This document shows positions 28,631-37,132 of a stretch of 64,000 bases of DNA, piece by piece. The DNA comes from Microvirga soli. Lineage in GTDB: Bacteria; Pseudomonadota; Alphaproteobacteria; Rhizobiales; Beijerinckiaceae. The notes under the pieces are model-generated. The model was not told the origin of the DNA. It searched no databases and saw only the letters and a program-made list of their open reading frames with translations. The translations under genes and the position numbers were made by a program. How positions within the stretch are numbered: position 1 is the first letter of the stretch; each line of letters begins with the position of its first letter. The stretch is taken from contig NZ_JAERQE010000016.1 in the NCBI RefSeq assembly GCF_016734765.1, positions 45,257-109,256 on the forward strand. The letters run 5' to 3'.

Positions 28631-29452
28631 ATGACGATGCAGCAGATGATTCAAGAAGCGGCCGCCTTCGTGCGCAGCCGCGGCTTCGACGGCCATTTCG
28701 ATGCAGCCTTCGTGCTCGGCACGGGACTCGGGCCTCTGGTCGACGAGGTGAGCGATGGGTTAAGCCTCCCTTACGCGGAGGTCCCTCACTTCCCGAAAAG
28801 CGGGGTCTCCGGCCATGCGGGCAAGCTTGTTGCCGGCACGCTCGAAGGCAAGCGCGTTCTGCTGTTCCAGGGCCGCGCGCATTACTACGAGACGGGTGAT
28901 GCGGGCGCGATGCGCCTGCCTGTGGCCTTCGTGAAGGAGCTTGGCATTCCGGTGCTGGTCGCCACCAACGCCGCCGGTTCCGTTCGCGCCGACATACGGC
29001 CTGGGAGCCTTGTGGCCATCAACGATCACCTCAATCTCTCGGGTACCAACCCGCTGCTGCGGGATCATACCGAAGGCCGTTTCGTGTCGCTCACGGGCGC
29101 TTACGACGAGGGCTTGCGCCAGACGCTGCAGCGTGCCGCGCAGAAGACCGGAATCGATTTGCCGGAGGGCGTCTATGCCTGGCTGTCAGGACCGAGCTTC
29201 GAGACGCCGGCCGAGATCAAGATGGTGCAGATCCTCGGCGGTGATCTCGTCGGCATGTCCACCGTGCCGGAGGTAATCCTCGCGCGCTATTACGGCCTGA
29301 AGGTCGCGGCGATTTCCGTGGTTACAAATCTTGCTGCCGGGATCGAAGGCGCATCGCCTTCACACCAGGAAACCAAGGACACGGCTGCGGAAGCCTCCGA
29401 GAAGTTCAAGCGTCTCATTCGATCCTTCGTTGCGGAGCTCTCCCATGTCTGA
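28631..29452 (+). CDS. punA: Purine nucleoside phosphorylase, trimeric type
   Basis: Splits purine (deoxy)nucleosides with phosphate into base and (deoxy)ribose 1-phosphate. The 273-residue protein has the PNP/MTAP trimeric-family motifs: FVLGTGLGPLVDEV (phosphate site), SGHAGKLVAGTLEGKRVLLFQGRAHYYE, VATNAAGSVRADIRPGSLVAINDHLNL, LSGPSFETPAEIKM and GMSTVPEVILARYYGL. The start at 28631 is preferred over an in-frame ATG 33 bp upstream because family members begin close to the IQEAAAFVR helix. The end overlaps deoC by eight bases. Confidence 0.92.
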   Translation: MTMQQMIQEAAAFVRSRGFDGHFDAAFVLGTGLGPLVDEVSDGLSLPYAEVPHFPKSGVSGHAGKLVAGTLEGKRVLLFQGRAHYYETGDAGAMRLPVAFVKELGIPVLVATNAAGSVRADIRPGSLVAINDHLNLSGTNPLLRDHTEGRFVSLTGAYDEGLRQTLQRAAQKTGIDLPEGVYAWLSGPSFETPAEIKMVQILGGDLVGMSTVPEVILARYYGLKVAAISVVTNLAAGIEGASPSHQETKDTAAEASEKFKRLIRSFVAELSHV

Positions 29453-30206
29453 TGCGGACATTGCCCTGCGCGCTCTGCGCAGCCTCGATCTTACCGACCT
29501 GACGGAGACCTGCACCGATCATGCCATCGATGCGCTCTGCAAGAAGGCGCTCGACCCGCGCGGGCCGGTGGCGGCCGTGTGCGTATGGCCGCAATTCGTG
29601 AAGCGTTCCCGGGAGAACCTCAAGGGCTCGTCCGTACGTATTGCCACGGTGGTGAACTTCCCGGCCGGTGGCGAGGATGTGAGCCGCGTCACGGACGATA
29701 CGCAGGAAGCGCTCTCCGACGGCGCCAATGAAATCGATCTCGTCATCCCCTATGACGCCGTGCGCCGCGGCGATCTCGCGGCTGCGACCGAGATGGTGGA
29801 AGCCGTGCGCGAACTCGTCGACGGCGAACGTCTGCTGAAGGTCATCCTGGAAACAGGGGAGCTGAAGGATGAACAGCTGATCGAGACGGCAAGCCGCATT
29901 GCCATCGGGGCCGGTGCCGACTTCATCAAGACCTCCACGGGCAAGACGCCGGTTTCCGCCACGCCGGAAGCCGCCGAGATCATGCTCAATGCCATCAAGG
30001 CCTCGGGAAAGCCTGTCGGCCTCAAGCCCTCCGGCGGCATTCGCACCGTGGATGATGCGAAGACTTATCTCGATCTCGCCGATCGCATCATGGGCCCTGG
30101 CTGGGCCACGCCGCGGACCTTCCGCATCGGCGCGAGCAGCGTCTACGACACCTTGATCGCCGCCATCGAAGGACGGGCGGGCACAGCCGCCACCGGAGCC
30201 TACTAG
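29445..30206 (+). CDS. deoC: Deoxyribose-phosphate aldolase
   Basis: Cleaves 2-deoxyribose 5-phosphate to acetaldehyde and glyceraldehyde 3-phosphate, a class I (Schiff base) aldolase. The 253-residue protein shows the catalytic lysine motif ADFIKTSTGKTPVSATPEAA, NEIDLVIPYDAVRRGD and KPSGGIRTVDDAKTYL with the second active-site lysine. The ATG at 29445 overlaps the phosphorylase gene; only one base separates its stop from deoA. Confidence 0.95.
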   Translation: MSDADIALRALRSLDLTDLTETCTDHAIDALCKKALDPRGPVAAVCVWPQFVKRSRENLKGSSVRIATVVNFPAGGEDVSRVTDDTQEALSDGANEIDLVIPYDAVRRGDLAAATEMVEAVRELVDGERLLKVILETGELKDEQLIETASRIAIGAGADFIKTSTGKTPVSATPEAAEIMLNAIKASGKPVGLKPSGGIRTVDDAKTYLDLADRIMGPGWATPRTFRIGASSVYDTLIAAIEGRAGTAATGAY

Positions 30207-30207
30207 C

Positions 30208-31530
30208 ATGAGCCTTCTTCCGCAGGAAATCATCCGCCGCAAGCGCGACGGCGGCGCGCTCGATGCGGAGCATATCGAGCATTTCATCGAAGGTATGACT
30301 GCAGGGCGCGTTACCGAGGGCCAGGCGGCGTCCTTCGCCATGGCGATCTTTTTCCGCGGCCTCTCGGTGCCGGAGCGCGTGGCGCTCACACGCGCCATGA
30401 TGAACTCAGGGACAGTGCTCACCTGGGATCTGCCGGGACCAGTGCTCGACAAGCATTCCACCGGCGGCGTCGGCGACACGGTGAGCCTCGCGCTCGGCCC
30501 GGCGGTCGCAGCCTGCGGTGGCTATGTGCCGATGATCTCCGGCCGCGGCCTTGGTCATACAGGCGGTACGCTCGACAAGTTCGATTCCATTCCCGGCTAT
30601 GTCACGCAGCCCGATCTTGACACGTTCCGCCGTGTCACGCGCGCCGTCGGTTGCGCCATCATCGGCCAGACGGCCGATCTCGCGCCGGCCGACAAGCGCC
30701 TCTACGCCATCCGCGACGTGACGGCGACCGTGGAATCGATCGATCTCATCACCGCGTCGATCCTATCGAAGAAGCTGTCTGCGGGTCTCCAGGGCCTCGT
30801 GATGGACGTGAAGTTCGGCTCTGGCGCCTTCATGGACAATGCCGAGGATGCGCGGAAGCTCGCCGAGAGTCTCGTGCTGGTCGCCAATGGCGCGGGTCTA
30901 CCCACAAGCGCACTGCTGACCGACATGAACGAACCGCTGGCATCCGCCGCCGGGAATGCGGTTGAGATGGCCTATGCGGTCGATTACCTGACAGGCCGCC
31001 GCCGCGAGAAGCGCTTCCACGAAGTGACCGTGGAACTCTCCGCCGAGATGCTGGTGCTCGGCAAGCTCGCCGCTGGCATTGATGAAGCGCGTGCGAAGAT
31101 CGAAAATGCGATTTCGTCAGGAAAGGCGGCGGAGGTTTTCCAGCGCATGGTGTCCGCTCTTGGAGGCCCTGCCGATTTTCTCGACAATCACGAGAAGCAT
31201 CTGCAGGCAGCGCCCATCGTTCGTCCCGTTCATGCGGAGCGCTCGGGTATCGTGCAGAGCATCGGCACGCGCGACGTGGGTGTGGCCGTCGTGGCGCTCG
31301 GCGGTGGCCGCACGCGCCCGCAGGATCCGATCGATCATGCGGTGGGTCTCATGAGCCTCGCAGCCATCGGTGAGACGGTCGATGCCTCGCGTCCACTCGC
31401 CATTGTGCATGCGCGCAGCGAAGACGCAGCCGAGGCAGCCGCTCGCGCCGTGCGCGCTGCCTATGCTGTCGGGGATGCAAAGGTCTCGTCAGGTCCGAGC
31501 ATCCTCGAGCGCATCGGAGCCACAGCATGA
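30208..31530 (+). CDS. deoA: Thymidine phosphorylase
   Basis: Splits thymidine or deoxyuridine into base and deoxyribose 1-phosphate. The 440-residue protein has the family II NP phosphorylase domains: an N-terminal helical domain (LPQEIIRRKRDGGALDAEHI), the phosphate-binding loop DKHSTGGVGDTVSLALGP, SGRGLGHTGGTLDKFDSIPG and KKLSAGLQGLVMDVKFGSGAFM, plus the C-terminal PYNP domain. Its stop overlaps the start of the next gene by four bases. Confidence 0.96.
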   Translation: MSLLPQEIIRRKRDGGALDAEHIEHFIEGMTAGRVTEGQAASFAMAIFFRGLSVPERVALTRAMMNSGTVLTWDLPGPVLDKHSTGGVGDTVSLALGPAVAACGGYVPMISGRGLGHTGGTLDKFDSIPGYVTQPDLDTFRRVTRAVGCAIIGQTADLAPADKRLYAIRDVTATVESIDLITASILSKKLSAGLQGLVMDVKFGSGAFMDNAEDARKLAESLVLVANGAGLPTSALLTDMNEPLASAAGNAVEMAYAVDYLTGRRREKRFHEVTVELSAEMLVLGKLAAGIDEARAKIENAISSGKAAEVFQRMVSALGGPADFLDNHEKHLQAAPIVRPVHAERSGIVQSIGTRDVGVAVVALGGGRTRPQDPIDHAVGLMSLAAIGETVDASRPLAIVHARSEDAAEAAARAVRAAYAVGDAKVSSGPSILERIGATA

Positions 31531-32468
31531 GCCTTCTCGTTGCCGTTACCTGGCAGACACAGCCCTGGGTCGAGCGCTTCAAGCGCTTCCTGCCGGATCG
31601 CGACATCGTCGTGCTGGGCGAAGATTTCGACAAGAGCGCCGTTCGCTATGTGGCGACCTGGGGTCCGAAGCCGGGAAGTCTCTCTGGGTTGCCTAAGCTC
31701 GAAGCGATCTTTTCGCTGGGTGCCGGCGTCGATCACCTGATGAGCTATCCCGACCTGCCGGATGTGCCGATCGTGCGGGTGGCGCAGGACGATCTCACCC
31801 ATCGCATGAGCGAATACACGGTGCTGCACTGCCTCATGTATCTGCGCGATCAGCGCCGCTTCGACGAGGACCAGAATGCGAAACGTTGGAAGCCCGATCG
31901 CGCACCGCCGATTGCTGGCGACGTGCGCGTCGGCATCATGGGCTTTGGCGTGCTGGGGCAGGATTCCGCGCGCAAGCTGAAGATGATGGGCTTCGATGTG
32001 GCCGGCTGGAGCCGCACGGCGAAGGATGTGAAAGGCTTCCAGGTCTATGCGGGCGAGGAGGGTCTGACGCCGTTCCTGAACCGCACGGACATCCTGATCG
32101 CCCTCATGCCGCTTACGCCTGAAACGGAAGGCATGCTCAACCGCTCCCTATTCGCGAAGCTCGCCCGCGATGGCAGGCTCGGCGGGCCGATCCTGATCAA
32201 TGCGGGGCGCGGCAAGCTGCAAGTGGAAGCGGATATTCTCGCTTGCCTCGATGACGGCACATTGAGCGCCGCAACCCTCGACGTGTTCGAGACCGAGCCG
32301 CTGCCGGAGTACTCACCACTCTGGACGCACCCGCGCGTGACTGTCACGCCGCACAATTCGGCGACCAGCGAGCCGGACGCGACGGCGCGCTACATCGCGC
32401 AGCAGATTCGGCGCTATGAAGCGGGTGAACCGTTCGAGGCCGTGGTGGATAAAAGCCGAGGGTATTGA
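31527..32468 (+). CDS. D-2-hydroxyacid dehydrogenase, GhrA-like
   Basis: NAD(P)H-dependent dehydrogenase of 313 residues, closest in pattern to glyoxylate/hydroxypyruvate reductase A. The Rossmann motif GIMGFGVLGQDSARKLKMMG (about 132-151), the catalytic arginine and glutamate regions (INAGRGKLQVEADIL, DVFETEPLPEYSPLW) and the catalytic histidine in VTVTPHNSATSEP are visible. It is translationally coupled to deoA, which is unusual for GhrA; its substrate may belong to the nucleoside route. Confidence 0.88.
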   Translation: MSLLVAVTWQTQPWVERFKRFLPDRDIVVLGEDFDKSAVRYVATWGPKPGSLSGLPKLEAIFSLGAGVDHLMSYPDLPDVPIVRVAQDDLTHRMSEYTVLHCLMYLRDQRRFDEDQNAKRWKPDRAPPIAGDVRVGIMGFGVLGQDSARKLKMMGFDVAGWSRTAKDVKGFQVYAGEEGLTPFLNRTDILIALMPLTPETEGMLNRSLFAKLARDGRLGGPILINAGRGKLQVEADILACLDDGTLSAATLDVFETEPLPEYSPLWTHPRVTVTPHNSATSEPDATARYIAQQIRRYEAGEPFEAVVDKSRGY

Positions 32469-32496
32469 GGCGCGATCCTCTGAGAGGAGCTTTTGG

Positions 32497-32913
32497 ATGC
32501 TGAAAGGCTCATGCGCCTGCGAGCAGGTCCGCTACGAGATCAGAGGTCAACTCCACGGCCCAGTCACGTACTGCCATTGCTGGCGGTGCCGCAAGCATTC
32601 AGGGTCGAGCTTCGGTACGACTGCCGGCCTTGATGCAGATGCGCTGATCTTTGTCGCTGGTGAGGATTTGCTGCGCAGCTGGCAATCGAGCCCAGGTGTC
32701 CAACGTTTCTTCGCGGCCTGTTGCGGCTCACCTATCTATAAGCGTGATGAGGCGGATCCGGATGTGCTCGGATTTCGGCTGGGCACGCTCGATTCCGATC
32801 CGTCTATGAAAGCCGGTATGCACTATCATGTCGGCTCCAAGGCCCCTTGGGTCGAGATCACGGATGCGTTGCCTCAGGAAGCCGAAGGAGTACCCTTCGG
32901 CCAGCGCGATTGA
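32497..32913 (+). CDS. GFA family (glutathione-dependent formaldehyde-activating-like) protein
   Basis: Zinc protein of 138 residues with the CENP-V/GFA pattern: CAC at residues 6-8, YCHCWRCRKHSGSSFG at 25-40 and the later CCGSPIY. Most members of this family do not act on formaldehyde, so function is unknown. A GAGAGGAGC box precedes the ATG at 32497. It is the last gene of the plus-strand nucleoside block and converges on the NlpC/P60 gene. Confidence 0.85.
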   Translation: MLKGSCACEQVRYEIRGQLHGPVTYCHCWRCRKHSGSSFGTTAGLDADALIFVAGEDLLRSWQSSPGVQRFFAACCGSPIYKRDEADPDVLGFRLGTLDSDPSMKAGMHYHVGSKAPWVEITDALPQEAEGVPFGQRD

Positions 32914-32929
32914 TGGCGCGGCTGTTCGC

Positions 32930-33778
32930 TTACAGCCGCTTGATCGCGCTGATCGGCCCGTAGCTTCCCAGGCGGATGCGTTGTTCCGCTACTGCCAGCG
33001 GCTCGATCATCACCGTCATGCTGTGGCCGGTGGCGTGGATGAAGTTCGTCTCGTCCATCATCAGGCCCACATGGCCCTTCCAGAACACGAGATCGCCTCG
33101 TTGCAAGCCGCTCAAGCTCGGCGTCACGTCGACAGCTGTTCCGAGTTCGCGCTCCTGCATGTCGCTGTCACGCGGAGCCTTGATCCCGGCGGCCGTCAGC
33201 GCCGTCTGAGCAAGGCCCGAGCAGTCGATGCCGAGGCTCGTCTTGCCGCCCCAGAGATAGGGCGTGTGCAGGAAGCGCTCGGCAATAGCGACGTAATCAG
33301 CCTCGACTGCATCGAGGCCGCTTAAGTGAGCGGCGAAGACCCAGCCGCCGGTGGCAAGCCGTGCATAGTCGCCTTCCGTTTCTGTCACCGAGACCTTGGA
33401 GTTCAAGGTCAGGTAGCTCTGATAGGGCAGCTTCGGGTTCGGTCCCGGATAGATGAAGGTGCGGATGGCCCGCACCTTATGGGTCGGTTCCGCTCCGGCC
33501 TCGCCCAAGGCTTCGCTCGGCAGGTAGCCCACATAGCCGTCTTCATGCAGCTGCACCCAGGCCCAGCCCTCGTGCTCGTCATAGACGGTCACGCTTTCCC
33601 CGAAGATCGCCTGTGTGTCCACGGGCGCTTCGCGGGAAGGGTGGCGGTGCAGGGGCGAGAAGGTCGTGATGACGCGCTTGACCGTGCCGGTTGTGAACCG
33701 CTCGGCCTCCACCTGCCCGCGCAGGCGCTCATCGGCGAGATCCGCGCGGACGGGCGTTATGCGGCGGTCGAGACTCAT
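32930..33778 (-). CDS. NlpC/P60 family cell-wall endopeptidase with SH3-like region
   Basis: Putative peptidoglycan endopeptidase, 282 residues. The middle part (about 45-150) resembles bacterial SH3 domains (QAIFGESVTVYDEHEGWAWV, HEDGYVGYLPSEAL). The C-terminal NlpC/P60 domain has the catalytic cysteine in LGIDCSGLAQTAL, the histidine in WKGHVGLMMDETNFIHATGH. No signal peptide is visible, so it may act in the cytoplasm on recycled muropeptides or be exported another way. It follows the M17 peptidase gene by 62 bp, suggesting a peptide-recycling pair. Confidence 0.88.
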   Translation of the reverse strand: MSLDRRITPVRADLADERLRGQVEAERFTTGTVKRVITTFSPLHRHPSREAPVDTQAIFGESVTVYDEHEGWAWVQLHEDGYVGYLPSEALGEAGAEPTHKVRAIRTFIYPGPNPKLPYQSYLTLNSKVSVTETEGDYARLATGGWVFAAHLSGLDAVEADYVAIAERFLHTPYLWGGKTSLGIDCSGLAQTALTAAGIKAPRDSDMQERELGTAVDVTPSLSGLQRGDLVFWKGHVGLMMDETNFIHATGHSMTVMIEPLAVAEQRIRLGSYGPISAIKRL

Positions 33779-33840
33779 CGGGGCAGCTCCTGAACGATCA
33801 TTTTGTCTTTTACTCTTCTCAAGGCTTTGCCGCCATCCAT

Positions 33841-35223
33841 TCAAGCGCCGTAGCGCTCCTTCAGGAGAGCATACATCAGCCGCGCCGCCTGAACTTCGCC
33901 GCCTTCGGGGCGTCCCGGCTTGGTGGCGTTGTTCCAGGCGAAGATGTCGAAATGCACATGGGCCTTCGCGGCCTCCACGAAGCGGCGCAGGAAGAGAGCC
34001 GCGGTGATCGAGCCGCCCATCGGTCCGCCGGTATTGTTCATGTCGGCGAATTTTGAATCGAGTTGGGCTTGGTAAGGATACCAGAGCGGCAGGCGCCAGA
34101 CGGGATCGTTTTCCGCCGTGCCGTGGCGGGCGATGTCGGCGGCAAGCGCATCGTCATCGGTGTAGAAGGGCGGCAGTTCGAGGCCGAGCGCCACGCGGGC
34201 GGCGCCTGTGAGCGTGGCGAAATCGACGAGGAGATCGGGGCTTTCCTCGTCGGCGAGTGCAAGGGCATCAGCCAGGATGAGTCGGCCTTCCGCATCCGTG
34301 TTGCCGATCTCGACCGAGATGCCTTTGCGGCTCGGCAGGATGTCGCCGGGACGGAAGGCGTTGCTGGAGATCGCGTTTTCGACGGCAGGGATCAGCACGC
34401 GCAGGCGCACGGGCAGCTTGGCGCCCATGATCATATCGGCAAGCGCCAGCGTGGCTGCCGCACCGCCCATATCCTTGCGCATGAGCAGCATGGAGGAGGC
34501 GGGCTTGATGTCGAGGCCGCCGGTGTCGAACGCGACTCCTTTACCCACGAGGGTAACACGTGGAGCGCTCGCATCACCCCAGGTGAAGTCGATGAGGCGT
34601 GGTGGCGTGATGGACGCGCGGCCGACCGCGTGGATCATCGGGAAGTTCTGCTTGAGCAGATCGTCGCCCACGATGCTGGTGAAGGAGGCACCATGGCGCT
34701 CCGCGAGCTGCCGCGCCGCCGCCTCGATGCCGTCAGGGCTGAGATCGTTGGTGGGCGTGTTCACGAGATCACGGCTTGCAACAACGGCATCCGCGATGCG
34801 CGACACGTCCTCCGCATCGACGCCGTTCGGCACCACGAGGCGCACGGCCTTCTCGCTGCGCTTGCGGTAGCGGCCAAAGCTGTAGGTGCCGAGTAGCCAG
34901 GCGACCGTGGCGAGCGTCGGGTTCGGTGCTTCCGTCTCGAAACGATAGACACCCTCCGGCAGCAGCGTCGAGAGCTTACCGGGAAGGAAGGGGTCGCTCT
35001 GCTTGGCATCCGCTCCGTTGATGCCGAAAGCGACGCCGAAAAGCTCTCCATTGGCATCCGGCAGGAGGCAATGGCTGCCCGCCTTGCCCGCAAATCCTTG
35101 CGCCTTCGCGAAGCCTTGGGCCATCTGCGGAAGCTGCCCCGCGACGTCCGGCCATGTTTGCTCGGTCACGAGCCAGATGGGCCTGGAGGCTTCATTCGCA
35201 GGGGCGAGAAGGGGATGAGGCAT
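33841..35223 (-). CDS. Leucyl aminopeptidase family protein (M17)
   Basis: Cytosolic metallo-aminopeptidase of 460 residues. The C-terminal catalytic domain holds the M17 motifs: VGKGVAFDTGGLDIKPASSM with metal-binding lysine and aspartate, MRKDMGGAAATLA, and the signature NTDAEGRLILADALALA. The N-terminal domain is short and diverged. The genes around it suggest a role in peptide turnover with the NlpC/P60 protein rather than in regulation as for Escherichia coli PepA. Confidence 0.92.
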   Translation of the reverse strand: MPHPLLAPANEASRPIWLVTEQTWPDVAGQLPQMAQGFAKAQGFAGKAGSHCLLPDANGELFGVAFGINGADAKQSDPFLPGKLSTLLPEGVYRFETEAPNPTLATVAWLLGTYSFGRYRKRSEKAVRLVVPNGVDAEDVSRIADAVVASRDLVNTPTNDLSPDGIEAAARQLAERHGASFTSIVGDDLLKQNFPMIHAVGRASITPPRLIDFTWGDASAPRVTLVGKGVAFDTGGLDIKPASSMLLMRKDMGGAAATLALADMIMGAKLPVRLRVLIPAVENAISSNAFRPGDILPSRKGISVEIGNTDAEGRLILADALALADEESPDLLVDFATLTGAARVALGLELPPFYTDDDALAADIARHGTAENDPVWRLPLWYPYQAQLDSKFADMNNTGGPMGGSITAALFLRRFVEAAKAHVHFDIFAWNNATKPGRPEGGEVQAARLMYALLKERYGA

Positions 35224-35285
35224 GGAGGGGACCTAGACAGTTAAAGATGATGCTTGGATGAGTTTTAAGGGTGAAAAGAAGCGAT

Positions 35286-35508
35286 GTCATCCCGGACGGA
35301 GCGTTAGCGGAGATCCGGGATCCCATGACGGGACTGCGCGGGAGCCTCAACATTGTCATTCCCGCGTAGGCGGGAATCCATAACCGCTGACAATTTTCAT
35401 TCTGCACTGTTGGTGTTTATGGATTCCGGGCTCCGCTTGCGCGGCCCCGGAATGACAGTGCCCTATCCTGAAAGCGATCCCGGATCGGCTCTGCCGTCCG
35501 GGATGACG
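35286..35508. repeat. Composite palindromic repeat (four hairpin modules)
   Basis: It fills the 293-bp gap between the M17 gene and the kinase gene. Modules are at 35286-35322 (GTCATCCCGGACGG type), 35355-35379 (GTCATTCCCGCG/CGGGAATCC), 35421-35456 (GGATTCCGG/CCGGAATGAC) and 35475-35508 (CGATCCCGG/CCGGGATGACG). The linker has ATAACCGCTGAC and GTGTTTATGGA as in the block at 5192-5435. Confidence 0.85.
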
Positions 35509-35516
35509 ATTGTGGC

Positions 35517-36419
35517 TCACCCCAATGCATGCTGCCGCACGATCCGGGCCAGACCTGCAATCAGCGCCTGCTGCGTATCCTTGATCTCTGCCTTGATGCC
35601 ATGCCGCTTGAGCGCGTGGACGTAGAGCTCCGCGCGCTCCGGCGCGGCTAGGATCGTCACGGAATCAGGGCGGCCGAACTGGGACAGCGCCCCGTTGATC
35701 TCGTCGCCCGTGAGCAGGCCCGAGAGATAGGGCGCAAGCAGGCTGCTGTGCATGCGGTTGGACACGACCGACGCGCGGGCGCTGAACAGGAGATGCAGCA
35801 GGCCGACGCGGGCTTCACCGGCGTTGCGCTCGGCGGCCTCGAGACCGAGGTCGAAACCTTTGGGATCCTCAGGCTGCGTCGCCGGGCGGCCGATCATGGA
35901 ATGCTCGCGCAGCAGCGCGTACATCTCGCCGGTCATGTAGGTGGCGAAGCGCTCGATGCGGCCGCCTCGCATCAGAATCCATTTGGGATGCGTACCGGCC
36001 GAGCAGATCAGCCCGTCCTCAACGCCGGCGCCGAGAACCAAGGTTTCTTCGCCGCGCATCACGTCAGCAGCGCCGGGGGCAGGCTCGCAGAAAAGACCCG
36101 GAATGATATGGCCCTTGCGGCCGTTCTCCAAATCCACCGGCACGAGCGCCTGGGCGATTTCGGCAGGGCCCGCCGGGCAGGTGGCGTAGGGGGCCTCGAC
36201 CCAGCCCTCGCGGCTGCCGACCATGCCGACGAGCAGCACCGGGGCGTCGGGCTCGGCCTGAAGCCATGGTCCGCATTGACGCAAGAACACGTCGCGATGC
36301 TGGCCCTTTTGCAGAGCCGAGACGCCCTCGTCGGACGAGACCTGATCGAGAACGGTTTCATTCTCGATCAGATAGCCGCGAAAGCGGGTCGTTCCCCAGT
36401 CGGCGACGATGAAGCGCAA
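35517..36419 (-). CDS. dgoK: 2-dehydro-3-deoxygalactonokinase
   Basis: Phosphorylates 2-keto-3-deoxygalactonate in the De Ley-Doudoroff galactose route. The 300-residue protein starts MRFIVADWGTTRFRGYLIE, with the DWGTTR sugar-kinase-like nucleotide loop, and has GMVGSREGWVEAPYATCPAG, GEETLVLGA and CSAGTHPKWI, all typical of DgoK. No dgoA or dgoD gene is near; it follows upp by 48 bp on the same strand, so it may be cotranscribed with the uracil genes. Confidence 0.88.
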   Translation of the reverse strand: MRFIVADWGTTRFRGYLIENETVLDQVSSDEGVSALQKGQHRDVFLRQCGPWLQAEPDAPVLLVGMVGSREGWVEAPYATCPAGPAEIAQALVPVDLENGRKGHIIPGLFCEPAPGAADVMRGEETLVLGAGVEDGLICSAGTHPKWILMRGGRIERFATYMTGEMYALLREHSMIGRPATQPEDPKGFDLGLEAAERNAGEARVGLLHLLFSARASVVSNRMHSSLLAPYLSGLLTGDEINGALSQFGRPDSVTILAAPERAELYVHALKRHGIKAEIKDTQQALIAGLARIVRQHALG

Positions 36420-36467
36420 GGTTGATAACCCCTGTTGGACGAGATGAGGGGATAAGTCGCCCGGGCT

Positions 36468-37097
36468 CTAGCGCGTTCCGTACATGCGGTCGCCGGCATC
36501 GCCCAGGCCCGGCACGATATAGCCGTGATCGTTCAGGCGCTCGTCGATGGCAGCCGTCCAGATATGCACGTCCGGATGCGCGCTGCGCAGGCGCTCGATG
36601 CCCTCGGGCGCAGCCAGCAGACAGACGAAGCGCAGGTCCTTGGCACCGCGTTCCTTCAGGCGCTCGATGGCAGCCACGGCCGAATTGGCAGTGGCGAGCA
36701 TCGGGTCGAGCACCAGCACCATGCGGTCGGCCAGATCCGATGGAGCCTTGAAGTAGTATTCCACCGCCTGGAGCGATTCCGGGTCGCGGTAGAGGCCGAT
36801 ATGAGCCACGCGCGCGGCAGGCACGAGGGTGAGCATGCCGTCGAGAAAGCCGACGCCGGCGCGCAGGATGGGCGCCAGCACCAGCTTCTTGCCGGCAATC
36901 TGCGCGCCTTCCATGGTGGTCATCGGCGTCTCGATCTGGATGCGCTCGATCGGCAGGTCGCGGGTCACCTCGTAGCAGAGGAGCATGCCGATCTCGTTGA
37001 GGAGCTGGCGGAAGCCCTTCGTCGAGCGTTCCTTGTCCCGCATCAGGGTCAGCTTGTGCTGAACCAGCGGATGATCGACCACGGTGACGCCCTGCAT
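36468..37097 (-). CDS. upp: Uracil phosphoribosyltransferase
   Basis: Makes UMP from uracil and PRPP. The 209-residue protein has the family's usual length and motifs: the N-terminal [33 protein letters not shown], the PRPP loop [21 protein letters not shown] and the uracil-binding end [17 protein letters not shown]. The ATG at 37097 follows a GGGAAG box; 12 upstream codons are open but not family-like. Beside the URC4-like gene it probably corresponds to the URC6 step of the URC route. Confidence 0.95.
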   Translation of the reverse strand: MQGVTVVDHPLVQHKLTLMRDKERSTKGFRQLLNEIGMLLCYEVTRDLPIERIQIETPMTTMEGAQIAGKKLVLAPILRAGVGFLDGMLTLVPAARVAHIGLYRDPESLQAVEYYFKAPSDLADRMVLVLDPMLATANSAVAAIERLKERGAKDLRFVCLLAAPEGIERLRSAHPDVHIWTAAIDERLNDHGYIVPGLGDAGDRMYGTR

Positions 37098-37132
37098 GTT
37101 TCTTCCCTCTTTGATCGTCGTATGCTGATTCA

